Positions 16,299-24,719 of a stretch of 41,736 nt of DNA are shown one piece after another. Each line of letters opens with the position of its first letter. Positions within the stretch are counted from its first letter, which is position 1. The translations under genes and the position numbers were made by a program. The notes below the pieces were generated by a model. That model was not told the origin of the DNA. It did no database searches and was given only the letters and a program-made list of their open reading frames with translations. The DNA comes from Thermoproteota archaeon (lineage in GTDB: Archaea > Korarchaeota > JAOZGF01 > JAOZFZ01): assembly GCA_027491455.1 (NCBI GenBank), contig JAOZFL010000169.1:1-41736 (forward strand). Direction: 5' to 3'.

Positions 16299-16825
16299 AA
16301 GGAAAGTAAACAGGTTTTAGCGAGGAACACTACAGTTTCTTCTTTAATTTAGCCCTTCCTTTGACTTTTAAAGTTTTTAAGATGTTTAAGTGTTTAAAAA
16401 CCTTGGATTAGAGGCACGTGGAGATGTTATAAGTGTATTAAATGTGGTTATCCACTTCAGGGTGGATTGGTCATCTAAGTAGTGGCACACCCCTACTTCT
16501 AAATGGAGTGAAGTGGAAGCCTAAAAGGGCGATGAACAAAGGATCAATGGAAAACTTTAGAAGCAAGAAACCCATAGGTTTCAGCCATAGAGGTACCATA
16601 AACCCATTATTTCTCGTCTATAATTCAAGAGACTTAACCGTGGCCATGAAGTGAAAACGATGAAAAACTAATGAACATAGAGCCGGTAAAACCCTTAGAA
16701 GCAGAGGTCCAGCTTTTGGAAAGGGGATTGTCAAACTTTTAAATTAAGGTGGACATTCATTGAAATAATAGGGGACTCCGTAAATGCTTTTGATCACTTC
16801 TCATCATTGTGTAAGGAGAATTTAA
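16299..16825. other. Intergenic region, possibly holding decayed coding sequence
   Basis: About 527 bp without an intact gene I can support. Near 16417-16470 one frame reads WRCYKCIKCGYP, zinc-ribbon-like, and stops after about 22 residues. Another frame at about 16500-16650 reads WKPKRAMNKGSMEN and on. The pair could be debris of a zinc-ribbon protein such as an IS605-type TnpB, but this is weak. The M48 gene promoter (CTTTTAAATTAAGG, 16735-16748) and ribosome site (AAGGAG, about 16813) are at the right end. Confidence 0.3.
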
Positions 16826-18265
16826 ATGACGGAGAGAGAGGGAAGCATGGGTTTTCCTGGGAAAAGATATCTAATAGAAAACTTTAACCTAAACAAGGAG
16901 GAACTAGAGGATTTTATAGATTTTCTTTTAAGAACATTTATTAAGCCAAGAACCCCAAATATCTCAGATTTAAAGGTTGAAAAGACAAGTGAAGGTGCCC
17001 ATGTATCCCTCATTTACTTTTTATTCTCTCCATATGGAAAATGGGAGCTGAAAATTCACTTTGATATATCTGAAAAACTTATCGTTGAAATTAAAGGAGA
17101 TATGGTTAAACCATTAGTGAATCAACTGTTAAGTGAGATTCATGGTTTAGCCCAAACATACAAGTTAACAAAGGGAAAGGGATCCATTTACTTGAACTTT
17201 TTAGAAGGAGAGAAACCAGCTGAGGAGCTTGAACGAGCTCCGAGCGGTTACGGTGTTTTTTCCAGGAATTTAATAGGTGTTTACATGGTTATCATGGGGT
17301 TAATGATTTTTCTCTTTTTCTTCTTCGGCTTTTACGCTTTTTTCACCTTGCTTATGGTTCAATTTGGCATTTTCCTCTTCTCCGATAAGATAATGTATAA
17401 CATGGGAACATGGCGGCTGAAAGAGGATAAGAGAAACCTTTTAATGGTTAAATTAAAGGTTCCCATAGATCAATTCACCTCCTTACTAAGAAAGTACTGG
17501 TCCAAGATACCTGAGATAAAGATGAAGATGTTTGAGAAAACATCTAATTGGACCAAGAAACTCGCAAAGGAAGATGTTTTAAAGGTTTTCTGGGATTATG
17601 GGATCAATGCAAAGCTGAAAGACATTGATATATCAGCTGTAGATGTAATGGGAGTAGTGGGGAGAGCAGCTAAAAAACTTTCTATCAAAACCCCTAAAGT
17701 TTCTCTTTTAAATATTATTACACCTAATGCAGCCGCTACAGGGCCTAGTCAAAGTAAATCAACCATTGCAATTACAACGGGCTTGATCGCAATTGCAAAT
17801 GAAGATGAACTTGAAACCGTAGTAGGCCATGAGCTTGGCCACATAAAAAACAAGGATCCCTTCCTGCTCTTGCTGATCAGTATGGTCATTGAAACCGCTA
17901 GGATTTTCCTTTTCTTCACATTTTTCTATCCATTAGCTGTGCTTTATTTCTTTGTAGGCATCACAGTAATTTTCTTCTTAGCCAAAATGCTTGAGATAAG
18001 AGCGGATTTAGAGACAATAATTTGGCTTGGAAAACCACTTTACTTTGCCGACATACTCAAAAAACTTGAGTATCACAGCCCAATTAAGAGACCAAAATCT
18101 ATATTCACATGGTTTGCATGGGAAACTCATCCTCCAATGTATTTTAGGGTTAAATTAGCCGAGGAAATGGCGAATAAAACTTTTGAGAGAAAACCTAGTA
18201 CAACTTTAATGGCCTTTAAAAAGCTCATTCAAGGTTTCTTCGAAGATTTAACCCAAAGCTTTTAG
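16826..18265 (+). CDS. M48-family membrane zinc metalloprotease with N-terminal extra domain
   Basis: 479 residues, ATG after AAGGAGAATTTAA. The catalytic motif VVGHELGHIKNKDP (HExxH, near residue 335) and the third ligand region LEIRADLETI place it in peptidase family M48 (HtpX/Ste24-like), membrane proteases used in quality control. Two TM segments lie at about 150-195 (GVYMVIMGLMIFLFFFFGFYAFFTLLM) and one hairpin at about 350-390, after the HExxH motif. The first 130 residues are an extra soluble domain that I do not recognise, unlike compact HtpX, and the middle (about 200-300) is also soluble. It is a single gene with its own promoter. Confidence 0.88.
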   Translation: MTEREGSMGFPGKRYLIENFNLNKEELEDFIDFLLRTFIKPRTPNISDLKVEKTSEGAHVSLIYFLFSPYGKWELKIHFDISEKLIVEIKGDMVKPLVNQLLSEIHGLAQTYKLTKGKGSIYLNFLEGEKPAEELERAPSGYGVFSRNLIGVYMVIMGLMIFLFFFFGFYAFFTLLMVQFGIFLFSDKIMYNMGTWRLKEDKRNLLMVKLKVPIDQFTSLLRKYWSKIPEIKMKMFEKTSNWTKKLAKEDVLKVFWDYGINAKLKDIDISAVDVMGVVGRAAKKLSIKTPKVSLLNIITPNAAATGPSQSKSTIAITTGLIAIANEDELETVVGHELGHIKNKDPFLLLLISMVIETARIFLFFTFFYPLAVLYFFVGITVIFFLAKMLEIRADLETIIWLGKPLYFADILKKLEYHSPIKRPKSIFTWFAWETHPPMYFRVKLAEEMANKTFERKPSTTLMAFKKLIQGFFEDLTQSF

Positions 18266-18325
18266 TTTATTGGTCTCAACTTTGATCCAGGATATTTCTT
18301 TCATGGTAATTTATTTAACTATGAT

Positions 18326-19594
18326 TTAAAGGACTCCGTACATCTTCAGTATAGCTATAAGGATGAAAGTGGCCATTGAATCTGAAACCGAGGCTACAAC
18401 TGGGATCACAAAGTTGTCAGGGTCCAACCCCCTCTTAAAAGTTAAAACTGCCATCGACAATGAAAGTAGTGTAGCGAAAGCGAAACCTAAAAGATTACAG
18501 GTAACTGCAACCTTGACCATGAAGCCTAATTTAACGGTTAAATTAGTGTAAACAGATAATAAGAAGCCTATTGAACCATAGATAGCGTGCATGAAGAAAG
18601 CAGCTGCTTCGACAGCTGATAAATCTACAAATAAAGTTTTCACAGCACTTTTAAAAGAGGAAACATAGCCTAAAGCTATCTTAGTTGTGGCCATTGATCC
18701 AGTAGCGCTTCCTATGTCGCCTAAGGCATCTATCAGGACAGGATACAAAATGAGAACCCCAAGATTTCCTTCAATCACTCCTCTAAACCTTGCAAGAATC
18801 ATTCCATTAAAGGATCCAAACAAGCTGGAAAAGAAAACCACAGGTCCTCCTTCTTTAAGTGTTCTTTTAAAAAGTTCTTCTCTTGAGAACCTTTTGATCA
18901 TTAATAATGCAGTTAAGATAAACAATGAACAAACAATCATGTTAAAGGCTAAAGTAGCTAGGGTGAATGATAAAACGAGGTAAATATTTACTACAAGGAA
19001 AAAAGTAACAATTACATCGTTCAAAGTTGACATTACCGGGTAAACCAGTAAGTCAGGGTCAAGTCCTCTTTTAAAGCTTTCAAAGGCAACAGCTAATGTT
19101 ATCGGAAGAGTAAAGGCAACGGCTTCGAGACACACAACTGTTGGTATAAAAATATAGAAAGGTAAATCGGGAAGTGCAGCCTGGGAAACAAATAAATTCA
19201 TGAGAAAAGAAATAAAACCTATACCAAGAGTATCCACTAATGTTAAAACCAAGATAGCGGAAATTAAATTATAGAAATCATCTGTGTTACGCCTGAAACA
19301 GGTTTTTATCTGTCCTGTGTGAAGCATTGTACCTAGTTTACCTGAGAGAATACCACTTATGTCTCCTCTAATGGTTAAAATTGGTGGAAAAATACCTAGT
19401 ATCCATGGATAGATCGCTAGTAGGCTTGAGAAGATAGCTATTAATCGACCTGAGAACAATCCCCCTGCATCGAAGGCCAAGAATAAAGCTGCTTGGAAAA
19501 GCACTGAAAGGAATTTTGAGGTAACCTGGTAAAAATTTGTTTCCTTTGCCCCATGGCAAACCACTTCCACAACGTAGCCCTGAAATGTAGCCAT
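18326..19594 (-). CDS. MgtE/SLC41-type divalent cation transporter, membrane domain only
   Basis: 422 residues, nearly all hydrophobic, about ten TM segments. There are two internally repeated halves of the MgtE/SLC41 type. The first holds FPPILTIRGDISGILSGKLGTMLHTG and the second the matching ALGDIGSATGSMATTKIALG, each followed by several TMs. The ends GLDPDLLVYPVMSTLNDV and GLDPDNFVIPVVASVSDSM are clear copies of one another. The N-terminal CBS-domain gate of bacterial MgtE is absent, as in archaeal and eukaryotic SLC41-like forms. It probably moves Mg2+ or a similar ion. TATA box CATTTAAAAATT lies near 19632-19645, and a hairpin encloses the ATG. Confidence 0.88.
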   Translation of the reverse strand: MATFQGYVVEVVCHGAKETNFYQVTSKFLSVLFQAALFLAFDAGGLFSGRLIAIFSSLLAIYPWILGIFPPILTIRGDISGILSGKLGTMLHTGQIKTCFRRNTDDFYNLISAILVLTLVDTLGIGFISFLMNLFVSQAALPDLPFYIFIPTVVCLEAVAFTLPITLAVAFESFKRGLDPDLLVYPVMSTLNDVIVTFFLVVNIYLVLSFTLATLAFNMIVCSLFILTALLMIKRFSREELFKRTLKEGGPVVFFSSLFGSFNGMILARFRGVIEGNLGVLILYPVLIDALGDIGSATGSMATTKIALGYVSSFKSAVKTLFVDLSAVEAAAFFMHAIYGSIGFLLSVYTNLTVKLGFMVKVAVTCNLLGFAFATLLSLSMAVLTFKRGLDPDNFVIPVVASVSDSMATFILIAILKMYGVL

Positions 19595-19612
19595 GTAAAA
19601 GTTCGGCTACAT
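19585..19612 (-). promoter_or_regulatory. 8-bp inverted repeat enclosing the start codon of the MgtE-type gene
   Basis: On the minus strand ATGTAGCC (19612-19605) pairs perfectly with GGCTACAT (19592-19585), with a 12-base loop whose end contains the AU of the AUG. The predicted transcript start, about 25 bases from the TATA box, falls at the left arm. A hairpin at the very 5' end of the message could mask initiation. Confidence 0.45.
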
Positions 19613-19768
19613 AGACTGACCAATTGAATAATTTTTAAATGTTTATGTTATTCAGTTGAAAATAAAAGGCTTTTTTCAGAATACTTAGAGGCCACTAATA
19701 CCTTAGGTTTCCCTCATGAACCAGTTCCTTGCATATTTAGAGAAATACTCTAAAAGATTTATTCACAC

Positions 19769-19795
19769 AAGTTTCTCCGGGGCCCGGAGAAACTT
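19769..19795. repeat. Perfect 27-bp palindrome (13-bp arms, 1-base centre)
   Basis: AAGTTTCTCCGGG-G-CCCGGAGAAACTT. It is GC-rich in an AT-rich divergent intergenic region between the MgtE-type gene and serS, and is followed on the plus strand by TTCTTTT. It could be a strong dimeric-protein operator or a hairpin terminator ending some plus-strand or read-through transcript. Confidence 0.6.
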
Positions 19796-19834
19796 CTTTT
19801 CCTGGTTGCAGTTGATAACGGTTAATTAACAATG

Positions 19835-19850
19835 CTTTAAATTTAAAATA
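19835..19850 (+). promoter_or_regulatory. TATA box of serS operon
   Basis: CTTTAAATTTAAAATA lies about 60 bases before the serS start and 40 bases after the palindrome, placing the transcript start near 19868. Confidence 0.5.
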
Positions 19851-19904
19851 TTGGTTTCATTAAGTTGAAGTCTAAGGGGGCTTTAATGGGGAGAAGTGAT
19901 TAAT

Positions 19905-21275
19905 TTGTGGAGCATTCTTTATTACTTAAGAAATAAACCCGAGAAAATTAAGTGGTCGTTGAGAAGAAGAGGCCTGAGTACAACAGTGGTTGACGGTGCA
20001 ATTGAAGTGGATAAATCTTGGAGGAACAGCTTAAATGAGCTGCAGAGATTTAAACATGAGCATAATGTAATTTCCAGGGAGATAGCGAGATTAAAGGGGA
20101 AGGAAAAGGGAGAGAAAATAAAAGAGGCAAAAAAACTATTAGAGAAAATAAATGAACTCGAGGGGAAAGTTAAGAAACTAGAGAGGGAAAGGGAGAGGAT
20201 GCTGCTGCAAATCCCTAACTTAATAAGTGAAGATGTACCCATTGGAAAGGATGACACAGAAAATGTGCCCTTAAGGTTCTTCGGTAAACACAAAGTTTGG
20301 AGGGGATATTTAAATGCTTTCTTGGAGATGACAGGGAGACATAGAGTTGAATATGAGGTTGTGGATGAAAAACCAATGGGACACGCCGACATGTTAACGT
20401 TTCTTGGCTACGGAGACACAAGTAGAGCTTCAAAGGTCGCTGGAACAAGATTCTACTATTTATTTGATGATTTAGTCTGGTTAGATACATCACTTTTATT
20501 ATATGCCCTAGATCATATGGCTAGAAAAGGATTTAAAGTCGTTATACCTCCTTACATGATGAGAAGAGAAGCATATGAAGGTGCAACTGCGCTTGAAGAC
20601 TTTGAAACAGCAATCTACAAAGTTGAAAATGAGGATCTCTATTTAATAGCTACATCGGAACACCCCATAGCAGCTATGCACATGGGGGAAATAATTCAAG
20701 AAAAAGATTTACCCATGCTCTACACAGGTTTAAGCCCTTGTTTTAGGAGAGAAGCAGGGGCACATGGCAAGGAAACCAAGGGGATCTTCAGGGTTCATCA
20801 GTTCCACAAAGTTGAACAGTTTGTTTTCTGCACGCCCGAGGACTCTTGGAATTGGCATGAAAAACTTATAGAGAACGCCGAAGAGCTTTGGCGTGGCCTC
20901 GGTATCCCCTACAGAGTCGTAAACATATGCACAGGTGATTTAGGGGTTGTAGCAGCTAAGAAATATGATTTAGAGACTTGGATGCCTGCTCAAGGCAAAT
21001 ATAAGGAGATGGTTAGCTGCAGTAATTGCCTTGACTATCAGTCGTATAGATTGAGGATAAGATACATTAAGGGGAGCGGTGAAAGAGGATATGTCCATAC
21101 ATTAAATTCAACAGCTGTAGCTTCCACCAGGGCTATAACAACTATTTTAGAGAATTGCCAAGATGAAGAGGGAAATGTGATGATTCCCAAGGTTTTAAGA
21201 CCCTACCTTGAAATATTCAGTAAAGCTCCTCAAGACGTGATTGTACCTATAAAGAAAGAGAAGAGAACTCTATAG
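19905..21275 (+). CDS. serS: Seryl-tRNA synthetase
   Basis: Charges tRNA-Ser (and tRNA-Sec if present) with serine. About 456 residues. An N-terminal antiparallel coiled-coil tRNA-binding arm (about 25-105, LNELQRFKHEHNVISREIARLKGKE) is followed by the class II core. Motif 2 is PCFRREAGAHGKETKGIFRVHQF, motif 3 is NSTAVASTRAITTILEN, and the adenylate site reads IATSEHPI. This is the common type, not the methanogen-type SerRS. The track begins at GTG 19896. I prefer TTG 19905 (MWSILYYLR) because GGGGAG and GTGA then have normal spacing. It opens an operon of serine-metabolism genes. Confidence 0.95.
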   Translation: MWSILYYLRNKPEKIKWSLRRRGLSTTVVDGAIEVDKSWRNSLNELQRFKHEHNVISREIARLKGKEKGEKIKEAKKLLEKINELEGKVKKLERERERMLLQIPNLISEDVPIGKDDTENVPLRFFGKHKVWRGYLNAFLEMTGRHRVEYEVVDEKPMGHADMLTFLGYGDTSRASKVAGTRFYYLFDDLVWLDTSLLLYALDHMARKGFKVVIPPYMMRREAYEGATALEDFETAIYKVENEDLYLIATSEHPIAAMHMGEIIQEKDLPMLYTGLSPCFRREAGAHGKETKGIFRVHQFHKVEQFVFCTPEDSWNWHEKLIENAEELWRGLGIPYRVVNICTGDLGVVAAKKYDLETWMPAQGKYKEMVSCSNCLDYQSYRLRIRYIKGSGERGYVHTLNSTAVASTRAITTILENCQDEEGNVMIPKVLRPYLEIFSKAPQDVIVPIKKEKRTL

Positions 21276-21379
21276 AGGGGAGGCTCATTTCTAAAATATC
21301 TACATGTTTAAAAGGCTTATTTAAAGTTCCCTCGCCGAGAATAGCTGATGAAGACGAGAAAAAAGATATAATAAACCAT

Positions 21380-22429
21380 GTGAAAATTGAGGAAATAGAA
21401 AATGTTTTCATCCATGAAAAGGTAATGGAAAGAGAAACAAAGAAGCTGATCCGAGACCTCTCAAGGGCAAAATACATTTGGAACCCTGTTCCAGTGGCCC
21501 CGATTAATGAATTAGGGGTTAAGAAGTGGGTTATACTGGATGGAATGCATAGAAAAGCTGCTCTTTCAAACATGGGGTGTAAATATATACCCACTTTCCA
21601 CACTGACTACAGAGACATGAAAATAGGTAGAAGAAACTACAAGGTTAAACTGAAAAGCTGGTACAGAGTTTTAGGGGGCAGAAACGTTGAAGTTGAAGAG
21701 ATTATTGAAAGCATTAGAAACAGGTTTCAAGTGGAAAAAATAAGCGCAGAAACAGCTTTAAGATCCTTGGATCTTAGAAACACTATTTCTGTACTTGTGG
21801 TTTCTAAACAGAGCTTGGAATATTTCTTGATAACAGATCCAGTCTTGAAGGAAATGAAAAAAGATGAAAAAATATTATTTATCAACCATAGGATTGGAGA
21901 AATAGAGCTGAAACTTGAAAGGGAAATGGGGTTCACATATGAGCCGAGACCATGGAAAAAAATTAATCTTGAGAAATGGATTGATTTCGACCTAGAAGAA
22001 AAAGCCTTGGAGAAATTAAAAGGGAAACCTTACAACGAAGCCGCTGTACTAATGGTCCCAAAGGTGAAGCCGGAAGAAGTTAAAGAAGTCGCTAAAAAGG
22101 GCTGTAACGTCTCTGAAAAGGTTTTTATAAGGAAAACAACTAGACATGAAATTCCCCTAAGACCTTTCAATGTAAATGTACCGATTAAAGCGTTGATGAG
22201 CGGATGGAAGACACTTGAGCAGAGAAACGAGGAACTAAAGGAAAAGTTAATCCAAAAAAACCTTTGGATCTGGGATGACGGTGTCATACTTGACAGAGAA
22301 TATAAGGAACCTATATCCATTTTTGGACCTAAAAAAGAGAAGGGATGGATAAAAAGCGTGGCTAAACTAACAGGAAAAAAATTTTATAGGGTGAAAGATA
22401 ATTGTTACCTGTTTATCCAGGCAAATTAG
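21380..22429 (+). CDS. serK: ADP-dependent serine kinase (SerK) homologue with C-terminal extension
   Basis: SerK of Thermococcus kodakarensis phosphorylates free serine with ADP, giving O-phosphoserine for cysteine and serine metabolism. This protein shares its ParB-like core: FIHEK, aligning with the catalytic Glu of KPHE; WVILDGMHRKAAL, aligning with VDGHHR and its catalytic Asp; and FIRKTTRHEIPLRPFNVNV, aligning with KTTRHVLPFNPDKINV. It then runs about 90 residues further (KTLEQRNEELKEKLIQKN...YLFIQAN) than the known enzyme. The GTG at 21380 is only the first usual start codon. The frame stays open upstream and reads protein-like (CLKGLFKVPSPRIADEDEKKD), so the true start may be non-standard near 21287, after GAGGGGAGG. 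Its neighbours serS, the aminotransferase and serA support the role. Confidence 0.85.
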   Translation: MKIEEIENVFIHEKVMERETKKLIRDLSRAKYIWNPVPVAPINELGVKKWVILDGMHRKAALSNMGCKYIPTFHTDYRDMKIGRRNYKVKLKSWYRVLGGRNVEVEEIIESIRNRFQVEKISAETALRSLDLRNTISVLVVSKQSLEYFLITDPVLKEMKKDEKILFINHRIGEIELKLEREMGFTYEPRPWKKINLEKWIDFDLEEKALEKLKGKPYNEAAVLMVPKVKPEEVKEVAKKGCNVSEKVFIRKTTRHEIPLRPFNVNVPIKALMSGWKTLEQRNEELKEKLIQKNLWIWDDGVILDREYKEPISIFGPKKEKGWIKSVAKLTGKKFYRVKDNCYLFIQAN

Positions 22430-22442
22430 GTGGTGATTCCCT

Positions 22443-23678
22443 TTGGATTTGGATGAAACCCTGTTGATGACACCTGGCCCAACCTTCACCTCCCACAGGA
22501 TCCTACAGGCAGCCTCAAAACCTCTTGTACACCACAGAGAAAAAGAATTCGTAAAGATCATTAATGAAAGCTATGAAATGCTGAGGAAGCTTTTCAAGAC
22601 GGAAAACGACGTTTTCATTATAACAGGCAGTGGAACAGCAGCTATGGATGCAGCTGTATCTAACATCGTTGAACAAGGAGACAAGGTACTGTGCATAGTT
22701 TCGGGTAAGTTCAGCGACCGGTTAAGGGACATGGTCAAAAATTACGGGGGAACCCCAGTTGTTCTAGGGGTGAAGCCGGGGAAAACTGTAGACCCTAAAT
22801 TGGTGAAAGAGAAACTAGAAGAAGTTAAGGGCATAAAAGCTGTAACTATGGTTCATAACAACACATCAACTGGCTCTGTTAACCCGGTTAGAGATATAGG
22901 CGAAGTAACAAAGGAACATGACGTTCTTCTATTGGTTGACACAATATCATCCTTGGGTGGAGACCACATAGACGTCGATGATTTCCACATAGATCTATGT
23001 TTTTCAGGGTCTCAGAAGTGCTTGGCCCTTCCACCTGGTTTATCTTTCATTTCTGTCAGCCAGAAAGCCTGGGAGAAAATAGAGAGAAAAGAAAGTAAAC
23101 CGTTCTATCTGGATCTGCTGAAGTATAAGAAATCTTATCCTCAAACCCCTTTCACTGTTGCCATAAACATGGTTTTCGCCCTGGATGAATCGCTTAAAAT
23201 GTTATTTGAAGAGGGATTAGAGAAAAGGATAAAGAGACATGAAATATGCGCTGAAATGACAAGGGAAGCTGTTAAAGCCTTAAACCTAGAGCCTTTCGTT
23301 GAAGATGAAGTAGCCTCGAAAACCGTTACATCGGTTAAGATACCAAGGGACATTAATATACCACGAGAAATTCAGAGAATGTACTCTGACTCTAAAAAGA
23401 AAATGAGAGACAAAGCTTTAAGGGAAACCCTTAAAAAATATGGAGTTCTAGTCGCGAAGGGGCAGTCTTGGAAAATTTCTAGTGATGAGAAAGTTGATTT
23501 GCTGGGTGAGATATTCAGGATAGGTCACATGGGCCTAGTTACACCTAAACATATAATAACAACTATTACAGCTCTAGAACTAACCCTTAAAGAACTAGGG
23601 TTAGATGTAGAAATAGGTTCAGGCATCAAGAAAGCAGAGGAGGTCTACGAGAGAAGATTGAACGAGTTGAGGAAATAA
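22443..23678 (+). CDS. Class V aminotransferase (phosphoserine/serine-pyruvate type)
   Basis: A 411-residue PLP enzyme. Start TTG after GGTGGTGA. TPGPTFTSHRIL, ITGSGTAAMDAAVSN (cofactor phosphate), VHNNTSTGSVNPV, LLVDTISSLGG (Asp to the pyridine N) and SGSQKCLALPPGLSF (Lys for the Schiff base, near residue 200) place it in the alanine-glyoxylate/serine-pyruvate branch. In archaea, members of this branch serve as phosphoserine aminotransferase. Its position between serK and serA makes conversion of 3-phosphohydroxypyruvate to O-phosphoserine the likeliest reaction; serine-pyruvate transamination is an alternative. An extra charged segment (REIQRMYSDSKKKMRDKAL) lies near residue 305. Confidence 0.9.
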   Translation: MDLDETLLMTPGPTFTSHRILQAASKPLVHHREKEFVKIINESYEMLRKLFKTENDVFIITGSGTAAMDAAVSNIVEQGDKVLCIVSGKFSDRLRDMVKNYGGTPVVLGVKPGKTVDPKLVKEKLEEVKGIKAVTMVHNNTSTGSVNPVRDIGEVTKEHDVLLLVDTISSLGGDHIDVDDFHIDLCFSGSQKCLALPPGLSFISVSQKAWEKIERKESKPFYLDLLKYKKSYPQTPFTVAINMVFALDESLKMLFEEGLEKRIKRHEICAEMTREAVKALNLEPFVEDEVASKTVTSVKIPRDINIPREIQRMYSDSKKKMRDKALRETLKKYGVLVAKGQSWKISSDEKVDLLGEIFRIGHMGLVTPKHIITTITALELTLKELGLDVEIGSGIKKAEEVYERRLNELRK

Positions 23679-23702
23679 TTCCCTAAATTGAGGTGTGAGC
23701 AA

Positions 23703-24713
23703 ATGAGGGTACTCATAACTGAGCCTATACATAAAGAAGGTTTAAACATGCTTTTTAAGTTTTTTGGAAAAGAAAACATCACATACATCCCCATAGAGGA
23801 AATAGAGAGGGGTACTGGATTAAAAAAACTGGTTGAGAACATTAACCCAGATGCTTTAATTGTTAGAAGTAAAACAAAGGTTACAAGAGATGTAATAAAC
23901 TCGGCTAGGAACCTTAAATTTATCGGCAGACCAGGAATAGGATTAGACAATATAGATGTTGACTATGCGGAGAAGAGAGGGGTGGAAGTACGGAACACAG
24001 CTGATGCAGAAGCTATATCAACATCTGTCGCTGAACTCGCCATTGGAATGGTGTTAAATCTGATGAGGAAAATAACGACCATGGACTCTTCAATTAAAAA
24101 AGGTTTATGGATTAAGAGACAGATAGAAACAAGTAAACTAAAGATTCTAAATGGGAAAATAATGGGGATAGTTGGCCTTGGAAGGATAGGGAGGAAAATT
24201 GCACTGCTTTCAAAGGCTTTCGGGATGCAAGTCATGTACTTTGATGTGGCACGGAACATAGAGTTTGAGGAGAAGCATGAAGCCTCATTTAAACCCTTAG
24301 AGAAAAGTGATAGGGAAAGAGGGTTAAGGATACCTAGTGGCCTCCTTAGACGAGCAGACATATTAACCCTTCATCTGCCTTTAACCGAGAAGACAAAGGG
24401 AATTCTGGGTGAAAAGGAAATAAATGAATTGAAGGAGGGGGCAGTGGTTGTGAATACTTCTAGAGGAGGCATTGTGGATGAGAAGGCTTTATTAAAGGCT
24501 GTTCTTCGAGGAAAACTGCTTGGTGTCTGTTTAGATGTTTACAGCGCTGAACCACCAGCGAAGGGGCCTTGGTACCTGAAAAGCCTGGTAAGTCTCCCAA
24601 ATGTGGTTTGCACACCGCATATAGGTGCTCAAACAGAGGAAGCCCAGAGAGAAATAAGCGTCAAAATGGCTGAGCTCATAATTTCACGTTTCAAGGGTGA
24701 ACAAAAAGTTTAA
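23703..24713 (+). CDS. serA: D-3-phosphoglycerate dehydrogenase (short, no ACT domain)
   Basis: Oxidises 3-phosphoglycerate to 3-phosphohydroxypyruvate with NAD, the first step of serine synthesis. 336 residues from the ATG at 23703, after AGGTGTGAGC; the track begins at a TTG 15 bases earlier. Visible are FIGRPGIGLDNID, the NAD loop GIVGLGRIGRKIA, NTSRGGIVDE (catalytic Arg), DVYSAEPP (Glu) and TPHIGAQT (His). The regulatory ACT domain of longer SerA is missing. An insertion of about 20 charged residues (EKSDRERGLRIPSG) sits before LLRRADILTLH. It ends the serine operon and converges with the mevalonate kinase gene, six bases apart. Confidence 0.92.
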   Translation: MRVLITEPIHKEGLNMLFKFFGKENITYIPIEEIERGTGLKKLVENINPDALIVRSKTKVTRDVINSARNLKFIGRPGIGLDNIDVDYAEKRGVEVRNTADAEAISTSVAELAIGMVLNLMRKITTMDSSIKKGLWIKRQIETSKLKILNGKIMGIVGLGRIGRKIALLSKAFGMQVMYFDVARNIEFEEKHEASFKPLEKSDRERGLRIPSGLLRRADILTLHLPLTEKTKGILGEKEINELKEGAVVVNTSRGGIVDEKALLKAVLRGKLLGVCLDVYSAEPPAKGPWYLKSLVSLPNVVCTPHIGAQTEEAQREISVKMAELIISRFKGEQKV

Positions 24714-24719
24714 ATGGAG

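Noticed and set aside
16442-16654. 70-residue plus-strand ORF
   Set aside because: No ribosome site and no family; treated only as possible debris of an older gene.
19368-19623. Two short minus-strand ORFs of 60-63 residues
   Set aside because: They are other frames of the MgtE-type transporter gene.
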